A stretch of DNA of 64,000 nt. Origin: Adineta vaga. Taxonomy: Eukaryota > Rotifera. How positions within the stretch are numbered: the stretch's first letter is position 1; each line of letters opens with the position of its first letter. The DNA is taken from positions 16,988,001 to 17,052,000 of the forward strand of contig CP075492.1 of assembly GCA_021613535.1 (NCBI GenBank), written 5' to 3'. Positions 34,628 through 46,363 of the stretch are shown one piece after another. The position numbers and the translations under genes are program-made. The notes under the pieces are model-generated. The model made no database searches. It was given only the letters and a program-made list of their open reading frames with translations, and was not told where the DNA came from.

Positions 34628-34822
34628 AAATAATTGGTACATTTTTAGATTTGACGGAGTACTTTTTGCTGAACTTGAACCTCTGTATAATGAAGATTTT
34701 TCTGAAGTCAAACAGTGTCCATAAGTGAATTTGACTATATTTTAACGATTACACATTCCTTCGAAAACAAAAATTCATGCTAAGAGAAGTTAGCGTTCGA
34801 TATTCATTTGTTAATGATATTC

Positions 34823-34879
34823 TTGAGGGTGTGGTGTGGGTGATGAAAGAGAAGACACCCACACCCACAATATACAGGA
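34823..34879. repeat. TG-rich hairpin element
   Basis: TTGAGGGTGTGGTGTGGGTG and CACCCACACCCACAA arms. On the minus strand the loop TCTTCTCTTTCAT is close to that of the copies at 42933 and 46217. It lies between two convergent genes, about 196 bp past one stop and 83 bp past the other. Confidence 0.75.
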
Positions 34880-34961
34880 AATGACTGATAATTCATAGAG
34901 CTTCATCATAACAAAGATGAAAATTTTTTCTTGGATTTATTTTCAATGAAACATTTTCGAT

Positions 34962-35960
34962 TTATTGACAACACAACATTGAATAAAAAACTTTTTGTTT
35001 GATTGTTAAAAAAACTTTCAAAAGTGCTTTTCGAAATATTTCTCCACCAAATAAAGTGTAAATATAAAATGGTATTCCATTTGCCAAAAAGTTCAATAGT
35101 AAAACAAAACTATACACAAAATTATCGATCACTGTTTGTAGTTGAGGTGTTGGTCGATTAATCGTTATTGTTGCATATAATTTTTGTACACCCAATGGAA
35201 GACCAAATACAACCAGAAGTAAGATTTGTGCAAGTAACATCATCATTAAACGATAATCCGATTTACTTAAACTAGGTCTTTGTCTTTCTCCAGTTGATAT
35301 TTGATTCGTTTCCATGGATAAATCTCTTGCTTGAACTTTCATTCTTGATCTTCGTATATTTCGAATGGTCATCAAACCAAATATGAACATGAATACTATA
35401 GGAATGAAAGTACTGCCAAATGTAAATGATATATCCGTAACAAGACGACATGTTACTGTTACTCCATAACATTTCAATGGTGCATCCATAAGATTGGGTT
35501 CATAACAATAAAGAATATGAGAAAAGAGAATTATTGATAAGATTGTTATAATAATCATATTTCGTTTCGCATTTTTCAATGTACTCATTTGTCGATAATT
35601 AGCATTGGGATTGGATAATAACCATCGATCAATAGCTGCTAAAAGAATCAACCAAAATGCAATTGGTCTTGCGACGTTGAGAATAAAAGCTCGAAGTTTA
35701 CAAAGAGATCGATCTGTATTTGTTAAATCGACAATCCATCCGGAAAACATTCGTGAAGTGAGACCAGATAAAATTGCAATTAAATTTGCAAAGGATGAAA
35801 AAAGAAAAAGAACTGCACATGGATTTGAACGAAATATTTGTTGGGATAAAACACAAATATTCAAAAGATTTCCAATTGTTCCAAAGAGAAAGATTACAAT
35901 GGAAAAATAACGATTCATTTGAATTGAAAGATTATTGATATAATCTGCAGTAGAGGACAT
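34962..35960 (-). CDS. Rhodopsin-like G-protein-coupled receptor, 332 aa
   Basis: Single exon. Seven hydrophobic segments start with FSIVIFLFGTIGNLLNICVL (TM1, with the GN pair of class A receptors). The end of TM3 reads LAAIDRWLLSN, a DRW variant of DRY. Extracellular Cys residues (SLCKLRAF and MDAPLKCYG) can form the conserved disulfide. TM6 lies around MMMLLAQILLLVVFGLPLG, and TM7 ends NFLANGIPFYIYTLFGG. Intracellular loop 3 is basic (RNIRRSRMK). It has the same general build as the receptor at 13346-14329 but differs clearly in sequence. Ligand unknown. It converges with the ART-LRR gene. Confidence 0.85.
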   Translation of the reverse strand: MSSTADYINNLSIQMNRYFSIVIFLFGTIGNLLNICVLSQQIFRSNPCAVLFLFSSFANLIAILSGLTSRMFSGWIVDLTNTDRSLCKLRAFILNVARPIAFWLILLAAIDRWLLSNPNANYRQMSTLKNAKRNMIIITILSIILFSHILYCYEPNLMDAPLKCYGVTVTCRLVTDISFTFGSTFIPIVFMFIFGLMTIRNIRRSRMKVQARDLSMETNQISTGERQRPSLSKSDYRLMMMLLAQILLLVVFGLPLGVQKLYATITINRPTPQLQTVIDNFVYSFVLLLNFLANGIPFYIYTLFGGEIFRKALLKVFLTIKQKVFYSMLCCQ

Positions 35961-36728
35961 CTCAAAAATGTTTTACCACTTTGAATATTCAATTTTTTAT
36001 GTTGAATGTATAAGATAAAAATCGTGTTACTTATATCTCTTTTTTTTCTCCTATGAAAGAAGAAAACAGATTATAGTGAGATGAAAATTGTCAGTTTTTC
36101 TTAAGAAGATTATTATGTTGAAATGACGTAGGGTCATAAAAACGCTTGTCCCCTCAGAGAAATAATGAGGTGTTACATGATTTTCATAGAAAAAGAACAA
36201 ACTAGTTCTACTTCTCTTAAAAATTCAAAAGAGAATAGATTAGTTTTTTTTTAACTAAAAAAACTTGTGAAAAGATCGTTTGTTTAAGTTATAGTTTTTT
36301 CTTTGTATCTCTTAATACGTCATTCATCAATGAGATTTATTTTGTTATTTATCGTAAAAAAGTACAAATTACTTCTCAATTTGAACTTTATCCTTATTAA
36401 GATACTTTCTTTTCATCAAAAATCTTTATATCCAACTGAATGTCAAACTAGGTTGATTAGTATTACCGCCTACTTCGTGTTTCACATTTCATTTATGATT
36501 TTAATCTTGGTAAAGAAAAGATCTCACTCATCTAATTACAGTGATATGAAATTTTGTTGATCGAAAGAATAGACATACGTCGTTATTCTCTGAAGTTTTA
36601 TTTAATGGATATTTCAAAATATGATAAAATTCTTGTGCTCATCAATGTAAATGATCTCTTGGAACAACTTGAAATCGTTGAATTCGATGATTGAAAGTGT
36701 CAGCAAATATACATGACTTTTGTTTTTT
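35961..36728. other. Intergenic region, nothing recognised
   Basis: AT-rich upstream region of the receptor gene. The short frame at 36303-36560 lacks coding character. Confidence 0.35.
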
Positions 36729-37079
36729 TTATATATAAATCCCCGACTGTTTATTCAGAGAAAATGAATTATTTTCTTCTACAATGTACATATTTCCAGC
36801 AGTACCTTTAATACCTGCAGCGACAGTTGGTTCAGGAGATATAATTTGCATATTAGTGATCTTTACAACACAATGATTAGGATGAATCGCTGCATTATAC
36901 GGCATATTAAAAGACATTCCATCTGTCGAATTCTGTGCAACAGAATTAATAACAATAATTGAATCGTTTCATGTTCGATTAAGAAAAATCCCGTAAGCAA
37001 AATTGATTACATTCTTTACACTATTGACTACTTTTGTCGTACTACTCGCAATTGTTGTACCTCTTAATAATGAAAACGC
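36729..37079 (-). pseudogene. Fragment of an unidentified secreted-type protein with an internal stop
   Basis: On the minus strand a continuous frame runs from a possible acceptor near 37080 to a stop at 36729, interrupted by one TGA at 36971-36969. It reads LLRGTTIASSTTKVVNSVK, then FAYGIFLNRT, the stop, and then DSIIVINSVAQNSTDGMSF and HCVVKITNMQIISPEPTV. The composition looks coding and extracellular (N-glycosylation sites). I do not recognise the family. No further exons were found upstream, so it is likely a broken remnant. Confidence 0.4.
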
Positions 37080-38612
37080 TCAAAGAATTCAAAAAGAAAA
37101 TGAAAATCAACTATAGAAGAAGAAAAACTGACGTCGACATTCATTTAATACAAATGTATCGATATCAAAGACTCGACAAAGAATATTTTTACTACATAAA
37201 ATTGAACAAGCTTTTAATGAACTTATTTGTTGAATAGATTCTGATAAAATTGATGACTCTTGCTGGAAGCAACTTAGGATATATTATACCTAACTATTAT
37301 ACTCCGAACTAAAAAGCTTTTTGACACCTTCGGTGGTTCCCTCGTTAGACAGTGATAACGATTTTGTCTGGTTTTTTTTCAAGTTTCGAGACCTGTCCGA
37401 AATTGGTACTGAAAGTCAATACTCAATCAGCTTTCATAGAAAATACAATTACAATGCTTTATCTTGTCAGAAATAATGAGTTTTTTAGTAAACTCTTTGA
37501 CGCACTGTGATTTCTCCATATGCTACTTTATTTTTATGTTACGCTCAAAAAATGAAACAGCGGATATGCGTTAAAGAGAAAGCAACAGTTTAGTCAACAA
37601 ATTAGCGATGGAAGTGCGTGATAAATACGTAATGAGATAAAACTATCAGTTGTATGTAAGATTTTTGTCAAGCGCGAGAAACAAGAGAATGATCCGCTTC
37701 AAAATATTACATTTATCATCTCAGGAAACGTCGACTGCGTTTTCCAAATGTATTGTTATTTCAGTTTTGCATAGCTGTATATTGTGATGCTTGTCCTTCT
37801 TTGACCAGTTCACTTTACCTAACATGATGAGAATAACACAAACAAGTTCTTATATAATCTCAGAACTGAACTAGTTGACCACTCAAAAGACTCTTTTGCA
37901 TATTTACAGAAGTAGTCCCGCAGAGGCCTCTAGAACATCAGACACGTTGCTCATCTTACAGAGACCTATAATACTGGGGGGGGGGGGAGAGATTTTTAGT
38001 ATATACAGTCGCGTTGGCTTCGCCAGCATTGATTATGTGTTCTTTATGTTTCCATTTTGTGAAGATATGACATAGGAAAAATAGCAAACTTTTCTATACT
38101 TTTGCATTCTTCATCTTGCGTGTAAAACGATGTAGAATGGGATTTATTTCTTTGTCATAAAATGTCATATTATCTATCTATCTACATATCTGACTATTCT
38201 CGGACAGATGCTAGTATTTAACTAGAATGACGTATGTAAAAAAAACAGTTCTACCATTTGTCCAAAAAGAGTAAGCTTTATTTCCAAAGTGATATTTTCA
38301 CGTTTTCAGCCCTACGTCTGAATAACAAGACAGTTTCTCGAACTTTGGGAACTTGAGAATATGTGACTGTGCTGCAGATTGATGGAAAAAAAGCTTCACA
38401 TCTTTCCAACACGTCAGCATTCATACTTTTCGGTGATTAGTTTACAAGTAGAATTCTTTGCAATTTGAGAAATAAAAATTGTTGACCTGAACGTCTCTTT
38501 TCTGCTAGAAGTATTTTTCTTATTGATTAAAATATTGTCAAACTTTTAGATCGTATTTCATAAACCCATCTGTCAATTTGAAAGACTCGACATTTTTATT
38601 GAAGAAATCAAG
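37080..38612. other. Intergenic region with a poly-G run
   Basis: No coding region or RNA gene is recognised. A run of 12 G lies at 37976-37987, unusual in such AT-rich DNA. An acceptor-like CTTTTAG near 38550 may belong to the leader of the gene that starts at 38613. Confidence 0.35.
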
Positions 38613-41600
38613 ATGCAATGTATCACATTAGTTTTGAGAAAAATTAAGAATGTTGCTGAATGGAATGCTTTCAAAGATGCTGCCTGCCGTACGGATCCAT
38701 TTCATTTGCGCACCGCAATCATTTCAACTCGTGTCTATGTTGCTCTTCTATCAATCTCTGTCATCATTATTGCCACGTTCACCTTTTTAGACAGTCAAGC
38801 TCAAGTTAACACCATTCGAAATCCATCTCAAGCTACCTATGAAGCTTTGTTCGACAAAAATGCGACTTCACTATCATGTCCATGCAGACGGGCCACTGTT
38901 CCATACGGTAATTTTACTTGGACGATAGTCGATTACCATCCTGTATGTTCAAGTGTGTTCGTGTCCGATGATTGGATCAATGATCTGTTCAGTCCTGACG
39001 TTGGAAGTTTCTACCAAGGTGATTTTCGTTCATCGGCTAGTAATCTTTTTCAAGTACTTGCTTCGTTCTGTTCGCATGCCAAGAGGTCAGTACATGATGC
39101 ACTCGCTGATTTTCACTCGGAAATTCTTCTTACTACAGATGTTCTTTCATCAGATTCATTGAAAGATAAAGTTAAAGCAAAAAGTGATTTTGTACAAAAG
39201 TCAGTAATCAACAGTTTTGCCCGACTGTTTCAGATCGTGCGCAACAATACGCATGCTAATGGATTGAAGACGGCACTACAAACGTCAAAAATATTGCTCA
39301 AACAGAGCTTGCCCGAACATGGTTTTCGCCTTTTAGAATATAAGGTCTGGTTCATTAATGTCGACACAAGTCTATGCATGTGTGAATCATTGAGTAACTG
39401 CTTTGTGTCATCCGCATTCTTCGATATTTTCGCTAAGCCAGTCGAAACTGCGATTACACCGCTCAGCTTTAATATGCATTTGAAAGCTTTGATTGGATTT
39501 GTCGTGGGATGCGACCCAATTGAGTCACTATTGCGCTCAACCCTTGAGTGTTTATTCGACTGGTCATGTCTCGAGATTATACGTACATTTGTTCCATCTA
39601 GCAACATCAACAGCACCGATGTTCTTGACACGAATCAAACCAAGTTTGCTCCCAACATACTTATTGAAAAAATTATAAACAACTTATTCATTGAAAAGTG
39701 GAACACAGAACAGTCGTTCTCAAACTATTTTACACAATGTGCTCCTATTGTGTGCACATACACAGCGGTACAATATGATAATGCTTTATATGTATTAACC
39801 AAGCTATTGGGTCTATATGGTGGGGTGATTGCTGCTCTTCGTTTCTTTATTCCATTGATTATCGGTTGGTGGCGTAGAAGAAAAGTCATCAATTCGGCAG
39901 AACTCGATCGGAGTGAGTATTGCTATCTTGAGGGTATGGGTGTGGGTGTGAATGTGAAATGAATACAATAAGCAAGTCCATAAACCCACCACTCTCAAAC
40001 ATTCATAACATTGGTTGAAAAATCTAAAATTTTGAAAGGTTCTTTATATGAAGAATAACTAATTTTGTTGAAAACTTTAATAATAAAGTTTGACCTTCTA
40101 GGTGTTTCGTATACACAACGTTTTCAAGAGACATTACGATTTGTACGAGTCAATATGATTGAGTTGAATCTGTTCAAAACTCCAACGATGCGCACAGATT
40201 TGTTCGAACTTACTACTTTGAAAATCTCGACTCGGATCTATATCATTCTTTTGTGCATATCTATGTTTATTATAATTCTTTTCACATGGTTAAACGGACA
40301 TGTAAAAAATATGACAGAAAAAAATCCGTCACAAGTCACCTTTGAATACCTACAGAAAAAGTATCCAAGATCACTTCAATGTCCATGCAGTGAGATTACC
40401 ATTCCACATGGCTCATTTATATCAATGTTTCCTCAATTTCACCCGGTGTGCACGAGTTCGTTTATATCTGACAAATGGATCGACGCTTTATTCAGAGCGG
40501 GTACGGCTGATGTTCTCTCCATTACTACAGACATCTTTATAGTTGGACATAAATATTTTACTGCTCTGGCTGGTTTATGTAAACTGGTCCAAACGACTGT
40601 ATTTGATGCATCGTTCATTTTCAAGCAATCACTGTTAATTAGCGATCAAACATTATCAGATGCCGAATTCATAATTCGCACAAACCAGACATTCAATCAA
40701 TTCAAGTCAAACACTATATCTGAATTTAAAGGTGTTCTTGCAATGATTCAGTCATTGACAACGACTGTGTATACAGCAGGAGAAGGGGATGTCACATGGA
40801 ATCAGTCTTCTTGGATGAATAGCACAACAATGACCTATTTTCAATCAATACCAGTTCAAATAGGCAACTGCTCCTGTGCATTGACTGATGAATGTAAAGA
40901 GCCGTTAGTCATGTATAACTATACTAACTCAGCCAACCTTCTTCCACTCGGTATAGAATTCACTCTCCCTAGTATGTTTGTAGGTTGTTTCCCCATGCAA
41001 TCTCTTTTTCAATCATCACTCGAATGCATTTTTAATCAAACATGTTTGAATATTGTGCAAGTCAAAATGGAAATACTTCTCCTTGCGACTTTTAGCCCGC
41101 TGATTAATGTAACCATATTACAAATAAATTCTACGAAGTTTTCTCCTAGCACATCTGTTCAAGAACTAATTAGTGAAATGATGATCGAGAGCTGGAATGA
41201 TAATGTTTCCTACAATCAATATTATGCGCAATGTGCGCCAAAACATTGTTCTTACTTTATTACATCACGTAACAATGCACTCTATGTATTCACTACAATG
41301 ATTGGTTTGTTCGGTGGACTATCCGTTGCTCTTAAAATTCTCGTTCCGTTAATCGTTGGCTGGATACGAAATAAGATGCGTGTCAGAACCGAAACTATTA
41401 ATGTGACAAGTAAGTCGTCCGAAAATAATTCAAAGGGTGAGGATAAGTGAGTAGCACTGTGAGAATTAGTTCTATTCTTCTACTTAAAAAGTAAAATAAC
41501 ATCGAAATATTTGATAAAGAAACTGTCCAATGAAATGAACTCATGCTCGTATCTTATGACTACGTAGTACATATCAGAAGTTGCTTATTTTTTTTCAGAT

Positions 41601-42878
41601 TCATTTACATGTTATGAGCGTGTACATGCTCTTTGGCGTTGGATTAAAAAGAAGATATTTGAGCTGAATCTGTTTGAGAGCGACGCATCATGGGACGACC
41701 ATCATCGACGACAATATGAGATTATTTCTACTCGTATCTACCTTCTTCTTCTCACTTTTGCTATTGGAATTATCATCGTTTATACTATAGCTATTGATCA
41801 GACTCAAACTATCATAGTGAAGAATCCATCTCAAAGACGTTTCGAAAAGCTTGTATCCAATCCAGGAAATTTGCCTACACTCGATTGTCCTTGTCAAAAC
41901 ATTCATATTCCATACGAATCCTTTATGTCGATCTCTCCACATTACCATCAACTTTGTTCAAGTGATTTTGTCGTTGAAAACTGTTCATGGATCAATTTCG
42001 TTCATTACAGATCAAGTCCTGTCAATTATTCGCATGAAGATTATCGTCTTTTTGTTCTACCTCATTTTCGATTACTTTGCCACTTGTGTGCTTTAGCTAA
42101 TGACGCGCTTGTCGAGGCCTTGCGTATTTTCCATTCAAACAAACTCATCACTAAACGAGCACAATCGCGTCAAGTTGTTGAAGCACAAGTAGAATCGGTG
42201 ATTAATCAGTTTCGTCTATCGACACCACAGACATTTATACGTATGCTCGACTTTATTCGGCAGATGGCTCAAGGAAATGGTTTAGTCTCGTCTATTTCCT
42301 CCAACTGGTTTGTACTACCAACGTATATCACAACAACTGTAATAGCGATGCGATCCCGGTCATATGGCGTCAATAATTGTTCATGTGGTACAAACTCCAT
42401 GTGCGTATCATCTGCAACTATTGATACATGGAGAGTACCTGGCTTTTTGGTTGGATGTTCTCCGCTCGAATCTCTTCTTCAATCGACTCTTGAATGTTTA
42501 TATGACGTGTCATGCATTAATAGATTAAAAATGCCGAATCAATATTCAAATATAACCATTCGTCCTCTCAAGTATACTCTCTCGTCTCCTAATGTTACTG
42601 TCCAATCTCTTGTGAATTTACTTATGGTTGATCGATGGGAACAGAGAAGTATCACCTATGAGCAGTATTATGCATCATGTGCACCGTCCATATGTTATTA
42701 TGTACCTACAGAACGGGCCAATCCAATATACCTAATTACTACAATTATTGGTGTCTATGGTGGATTAACGGTTGCGCTTCAAATTATCGTTCCTGTTGTG
42801 GTAAAAACGGGGCAATATCTGGCCATGTGCCGTCGACAACGGATTGAACCTATGGCAGCTGCTATTACTGATCAATAA
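38613..42878 (+). CDS. Three-module membrane protein (each module TM - Cys-rich ectodomain - TM), 1295 aa if fully spliced
   Basis: Exons 38613-39912, 40102-41409 and 41599-42878 join in frame; both introns are 189 nt, phase 1, with GTGAGT/GTAAGT donors. Each exon encodes one copy of the same unit: a short cytosolic start, one TM helix (such as IYIILLCISMFIIILFTWL), NPSQ-x-x-(Y/F)E, a Cys block (LQCPC ... PVC(T/S)S.FVS), a large extracellular domain, CAP-x-x-C-x-Y, then a TM rich in glycine (ALYVFTTMIGLFGGLSVAL) and a basic tail. Units 1 and 2 also contain stop codons soon after their donors, so unspliced or alternative forms could give single units. Two TM helices with a large Cys-rich ectodomain recall the layout of DEG/ENaC/ASIC channels, which are trimers; I do not see their sequence signatures, so homology is unproven. 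The second intron could also have been missed if these are three genes. Confidence 0.72.
39928..39999. repeat. TG-rich hairpin element inside an intron
   Basis: TTGAGGGTATGGGTGTGGGTG pairs with CCCACCACTCTCAA. It lies 15 nt after the donor of the first intron of the three-module gene. Confidence 0.65.
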
Positions 42879-42932
42879 TAAACAGAAAGAATATTCTCAG
42901 CTTGATTTCTCGTTGTTGTGTGAATGTATTCA

Positions 42933-42999
42933 TGAGGATGTGGGTGCGGGTGTTCCTTCTTCTTCTTTCATCCACACCCACACCCACACTCACCCCTCT
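42933..42999. repeat. TG-rich hairpin element
   Basis: TGAGGATGTGGGTGCGGGTG and CACACCCACACCCACACTCA arms; the loop TTCCTTCTTCTTCTTTCATC is shared with the copy at 46217. It lies 55 bp after the three-module gene stop. Confidence 0.8.
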
Positions 43000-43362
43000 T
43001 TGCTAAAAATATGATCTCTATCTGTTAAGTTCTAGTGGAATTGTGCTTTGAAAATGGAATTTCCTTGAATCACTATATGCATAAAAAAATATACAGTTGA
43101 CAACTTTAATGTAGTGTCGCTGTCTGAGAACGAAACAAGAAGAAACCTCATCATTGTTTTTGTTTCATGATAGAGCTAAGATGGGAATAGAATAGATCAA
43201 GATGAATGCATGTCGTAACTTAGCTAACAGAGATTCGATTAATATGATCGCCACACTTGAGAGTGAATCAGTCAAGCTACGCTTTTATTTCACCAAAAAC
43301 AAAAACAACAGCTGGTCAATTGTATTATTCTTCAGTGGTAGCTTACGATCGCCAACGGTAGA
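43000..43362. other. Spacer, nothing recognised
   Basis: Short intergenic stretch between convergent genes. Confidence 0.35.
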
Positions 43363-44738
43363 CTACTTCGCATTGCCGTCGTCATCCTCTTCAATAATCT
43401 CGATAACATGATTGTCATCGTTATTATTGTCATCGTCATTGTTGTTACACTGCTGATAATCAACTGAATCAACAGTGTCCCAATGTTCTTGGCCAAAGTC
43501 ATCGGTAGTCAATTGACGAACAGTCCATACGTCAAAACAATAATCAGGATTGGTCACATATTTGTACGGAATATAACAATATCCCTTATCGCCCTGAAAC
43601 ATTAAATCAGAATTCAAAAAAACTAATTGGGTCCTATTTTCTTTTGTTAAAGAACAAAAACTGTAGCGAATAGGTCGAATTACTGCTGACATATAGATTC
43701 GACTTGATTAATCTTCAATGATAAACACGAATACTAATTCTGGCTGAGCATATGACGAAATCTTTTTTTTCAGGATATATTAGGAATTTTCAATAAAATT
43801 GTGTTCAAGATAGTAAAAAAATGAAGAAGATCATTCTCACCCAGTCTGCTCCCCATGAATTTCGAACAATAAATGATTGTGATTGATCACTGTATCCGAC
43901 CGCTAGAAGTGCGTGACTGAAACGAAGAAAAAGATGTTCATGAATAATTTTTTACTAGAGTAAATAGTCTACCTGTTATCCGACTGTTGACTTTCATCCG
44001 TTGAATTCGGCATGGGAACAACACCTGTTTTTCCTGCTTTATCAAAGGACGCAAACAGTTTTAAGCCGAACGCAAATGGATAGCCTTGTGCCAAACATGA
44101 TTTCATCTCCGTCAAATCAATGTCTACTTGCAATGCATCGATGATTTTATGTTCTGTCGCTTCTGAATAAGCGTCAATACTTGGTTTTGTATTCAATTGT
44201 GAAATATCATATGGCCAAATTGATTCGAGGCAAACTCCAAATTGTTCTAGAGTTTCAATGGCATTCGTCATTGTACAACCGGAATCCGTTATGCCTGATG
44301 GGTTTTCTTTGGCACGATCATTGTAATAGAGGAACATAAGACTGACAACTATGTCCTGATCGTTTTCTTTCTTGTTTAAATATTGATAGACATCTAAAAT
44401 GAGGACTACATGTGATAAAAGTAGTATATATTATGCTAAAATATTACCTGCCAGACAGTTCGCTGCGCTAAATTGTAATAGAATCAGATAGGAGAAAAAC
44501 TATTGGAAGAAATATCGATTTTATTTTACCAGCTGCCAATTTGCGACTGATCTTCAATGGGTAGCATATCTGATCGAAGGTCAACCTTAGGTGGAAGTTG
44601 GTCGTCACTGTAGATAACATAATGCTGAAATGGTTGACGCAATCGTTGTTTATGTGGCAAACGAGTTGACGGTCGAATACCGTTGAGACGGAATTTTCGA
44701 CCAGTGATTCGATTCAACAAATATGTCTTCATAGTCAT
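43363..44738 (-). CDS. Papain-family (C1) cysteine protease, five exons
   Basis: Exons on the minus strand: 44738-44530, 44467-44448 (20 nt), 44393-43973, 43916-43841 and 43593-43363; all have GT-AG sites and frame is kept, giving 318 residues. The first intron splits the nucleophile Cys codon (TG|C): QIGS-C-AANCLA. The micro-exon carries the start of the active-site helix. His is in SHALLAVGYS and Asn in VRNSWGADW; then GDKGYCYIPYKYV. The catalytic triad is complete. The N-terminus has no signal peptide, only a basic stretch (RLPHKQRLRQP). The C-terminus is an acidic Asp/Asn/Glu tail (NNNDDDNNNDD), absent from the paralogue at 879-1822. Two intron positions (within the Cys codon and after the Trp of NSWG..W) are shared with that paralogue. 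Likely a cytosolic or non-classically located protease. Confidence 0.85.
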
Positions 44739-44904
44739 CTTATTTCAATTGAAATTTCTATAATAAGAACAAAATCATCTAAATTCTAGACGCAATTGAT
44801 GTATTGTAATCTATGATGGTTACTATACCCGAAGAAGAAAAAAAAAGTTTTTCGATCCTCTCTTTATGTGAATTGGAGTCGACTATTTACGTCAGTTCTT
44901 CTCG

Positions 44905-45117
44905 TTATTTTTCCTTTTTTTTCATGGGGTGATCGAAGTGCACAAAAGTTACAACGACGTATTTCTCTTCTTTCCTCATAAAATAGTACTGCTCGTACAT
45001 GAGATGAAGACCATGGAAGGACCTATCTAATAAAGCCGTTATTTGGCCCTCATATTTTTTTCGGAAATTTCTATATATAAATAATGCACACACAATCCTG
45101 ACCACGATTATCGACAT
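44905..45117 (-). CDS. Possible small protein, 70 aa
   Basis: An ATG-initiated frame with a hydrophobic start (MSIIVVRIVCALFIY) and a charged end (HPMKKKEK). There is no homology I recognise. It lies between two genes on the same strand and may be a chance frame; listed because codon composition is not plainly random. Confidence 0.2.
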   Translation of the reverse strand: MSIIVVRIVCALFIYRNFRKKYEGQITALLDRSFHGLHLMYEQYYFMRKEEKYVVVTFVHFDHPMKKKEK

Positions 45118-45550
45118 TATTCTTGAAAAATATGCAAAAATGTTTTTACTGTAGAGGGATATGTGTATGAGGACATCGAAAAAATTTTTTGTTTGAGTAT
45201 TGTTAAAGAAATATATTGCCTTATAGAATTCGCGATGCTAATCAAGACTACAGTCAAAGTCTAAAATACAGCGTAACCTGATTGAATAATATTTACTTTT
45301 TAGTCGATTCATAAAAGTTCTTCTAGTGAATATTTTTCGGTTTTCAGGCATTAATCAATCTTTGACGATGAACATTTTCTCTGTGTTGATTATAACATCC
45401 AGTTTGAATGACGAATGTGATCGGTAAATACCACTGACCGTCAATTTGAGAGAAACATATACTATAATCGATCATTTGTATCTTCATTAAATGTGTCTAT
45501 GACTATAATGGATAGATATAGAATAATTTTTTAAGAACTCCGCCTTTATT
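45118..45550. other. Intergenic region, nothing recognised
   Basis: AT-rich, no supported feature. Confidence 0.35.
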
Positions 45551-45751
45551 TTATCTAAGAAATGAAATATCCATTGATTGTTTGTCAACCAAAGTTTCTA
45601 ACGATTTCTGATCGATAAATCTATCAAATAATTGTCTACCTTGTCGACTTGAAAGTATTAAACGAAGATTCTTTTGAATATTATTTAGCATATCAAAGAG
45701 ATAAGGTGTGAGTGAAGTAAAGATTGACACATAATAATTGTGAAGATATAA
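45551..45751 (-). pseudogene. Isolated C-terminal exon-like fragment
   Basis: After an acceptor-like TTCAGTTAG (minus strand, ending 45752) a frame of 66 codons reads LTPYLFDMLNNIQKNLRLI then QLFDRFIDQKSLETLVDK and stops at 45551. It has the look of a real helical protein end, but no matching upstream exon is visible within several hundred bases. It is probably a stranded exon of a lost gene, or the end of a gene with an unseen structure. Confidence 0.3.
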
Positions 45752-46216
45752 CTAACTGAATTTATTAATATTTTATTCTTGTTTTACATAAAACAAATAT
45801 TTCGTTAATTCCATTTGATAAGAGTAACATATTTTGACATGGCTTTTGAGCTCATGTTACTCTTAATGAGAAAAATGCAGAACATTACTTAATACTACCT
45901 AATGAATTGTTTTTTACATAAGAATCTTAACAAATAGTTAAACAGATTTTTATACATATAGAAAATATAAAACTTCGACCGAACCGTTAGGATTGATTGT
46001 CTTTATATTTAATTTTTAATATGATTAAATTTTTAGTCATCGATTATCCTTAGCTCCACAGTGCAATACTTGTTTCTTTTGAAAGATATCTTTGGAGATT
46101 CGAATGATATTTATTACGAGTTATCATCATGGAATCCCTTCAAAAACTGGGATCAATGTCAATCGTAATTTTGTATAACTATTTCATTCGAATTTAGATC
46201 CTTCACTTTAAAAATC
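45752..46216. other. Intergenic region, nothing recognised
   Basis: AT-rich spacer downstream of the ART-TPR gene. No supported gene. Confidence 0.35.
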
Positions 46217-46285
46217 GAGGTTGTGAGTGTGGGTGTTCCTTCTTCTCTCATCCACACTCACACCCACCCTCACCCACACCCTCAA
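46217..46285. repeat. TG-rich hairpin element
   Basis: GAGGTTGTGAGTGTGGGTG and CACACTCACACCCACCCTCA with an extra CACCCACACCCTCA arm; loop TTCCTTCTTCTCTCATC. It is 79 bp downstream of the ART-TPR stop. Confidence 0.8.
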
Positions 46286-46363
46286 ATATATCGTCCTTCG
46301 TCCTCAAGACTGCCATCTTTGGGATGATTTCTATGCTATAAAAACATTTATGCAGAGATGTGT

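Noticed and set aside
38613-42878. DEG/ENaC channel homology for the three-module protein
   Set aside because: Only the two-TM, Cys-rich layout agrees; the family's sequence signatures were not found, so it is kept as a hypothesis and not used as the call.
43202-43411. Plus-strand 69-aa frame
   Set aside because: It overlaps the acidic C-terminal exon of the protease on the opposite strand and has no coding features of its own.
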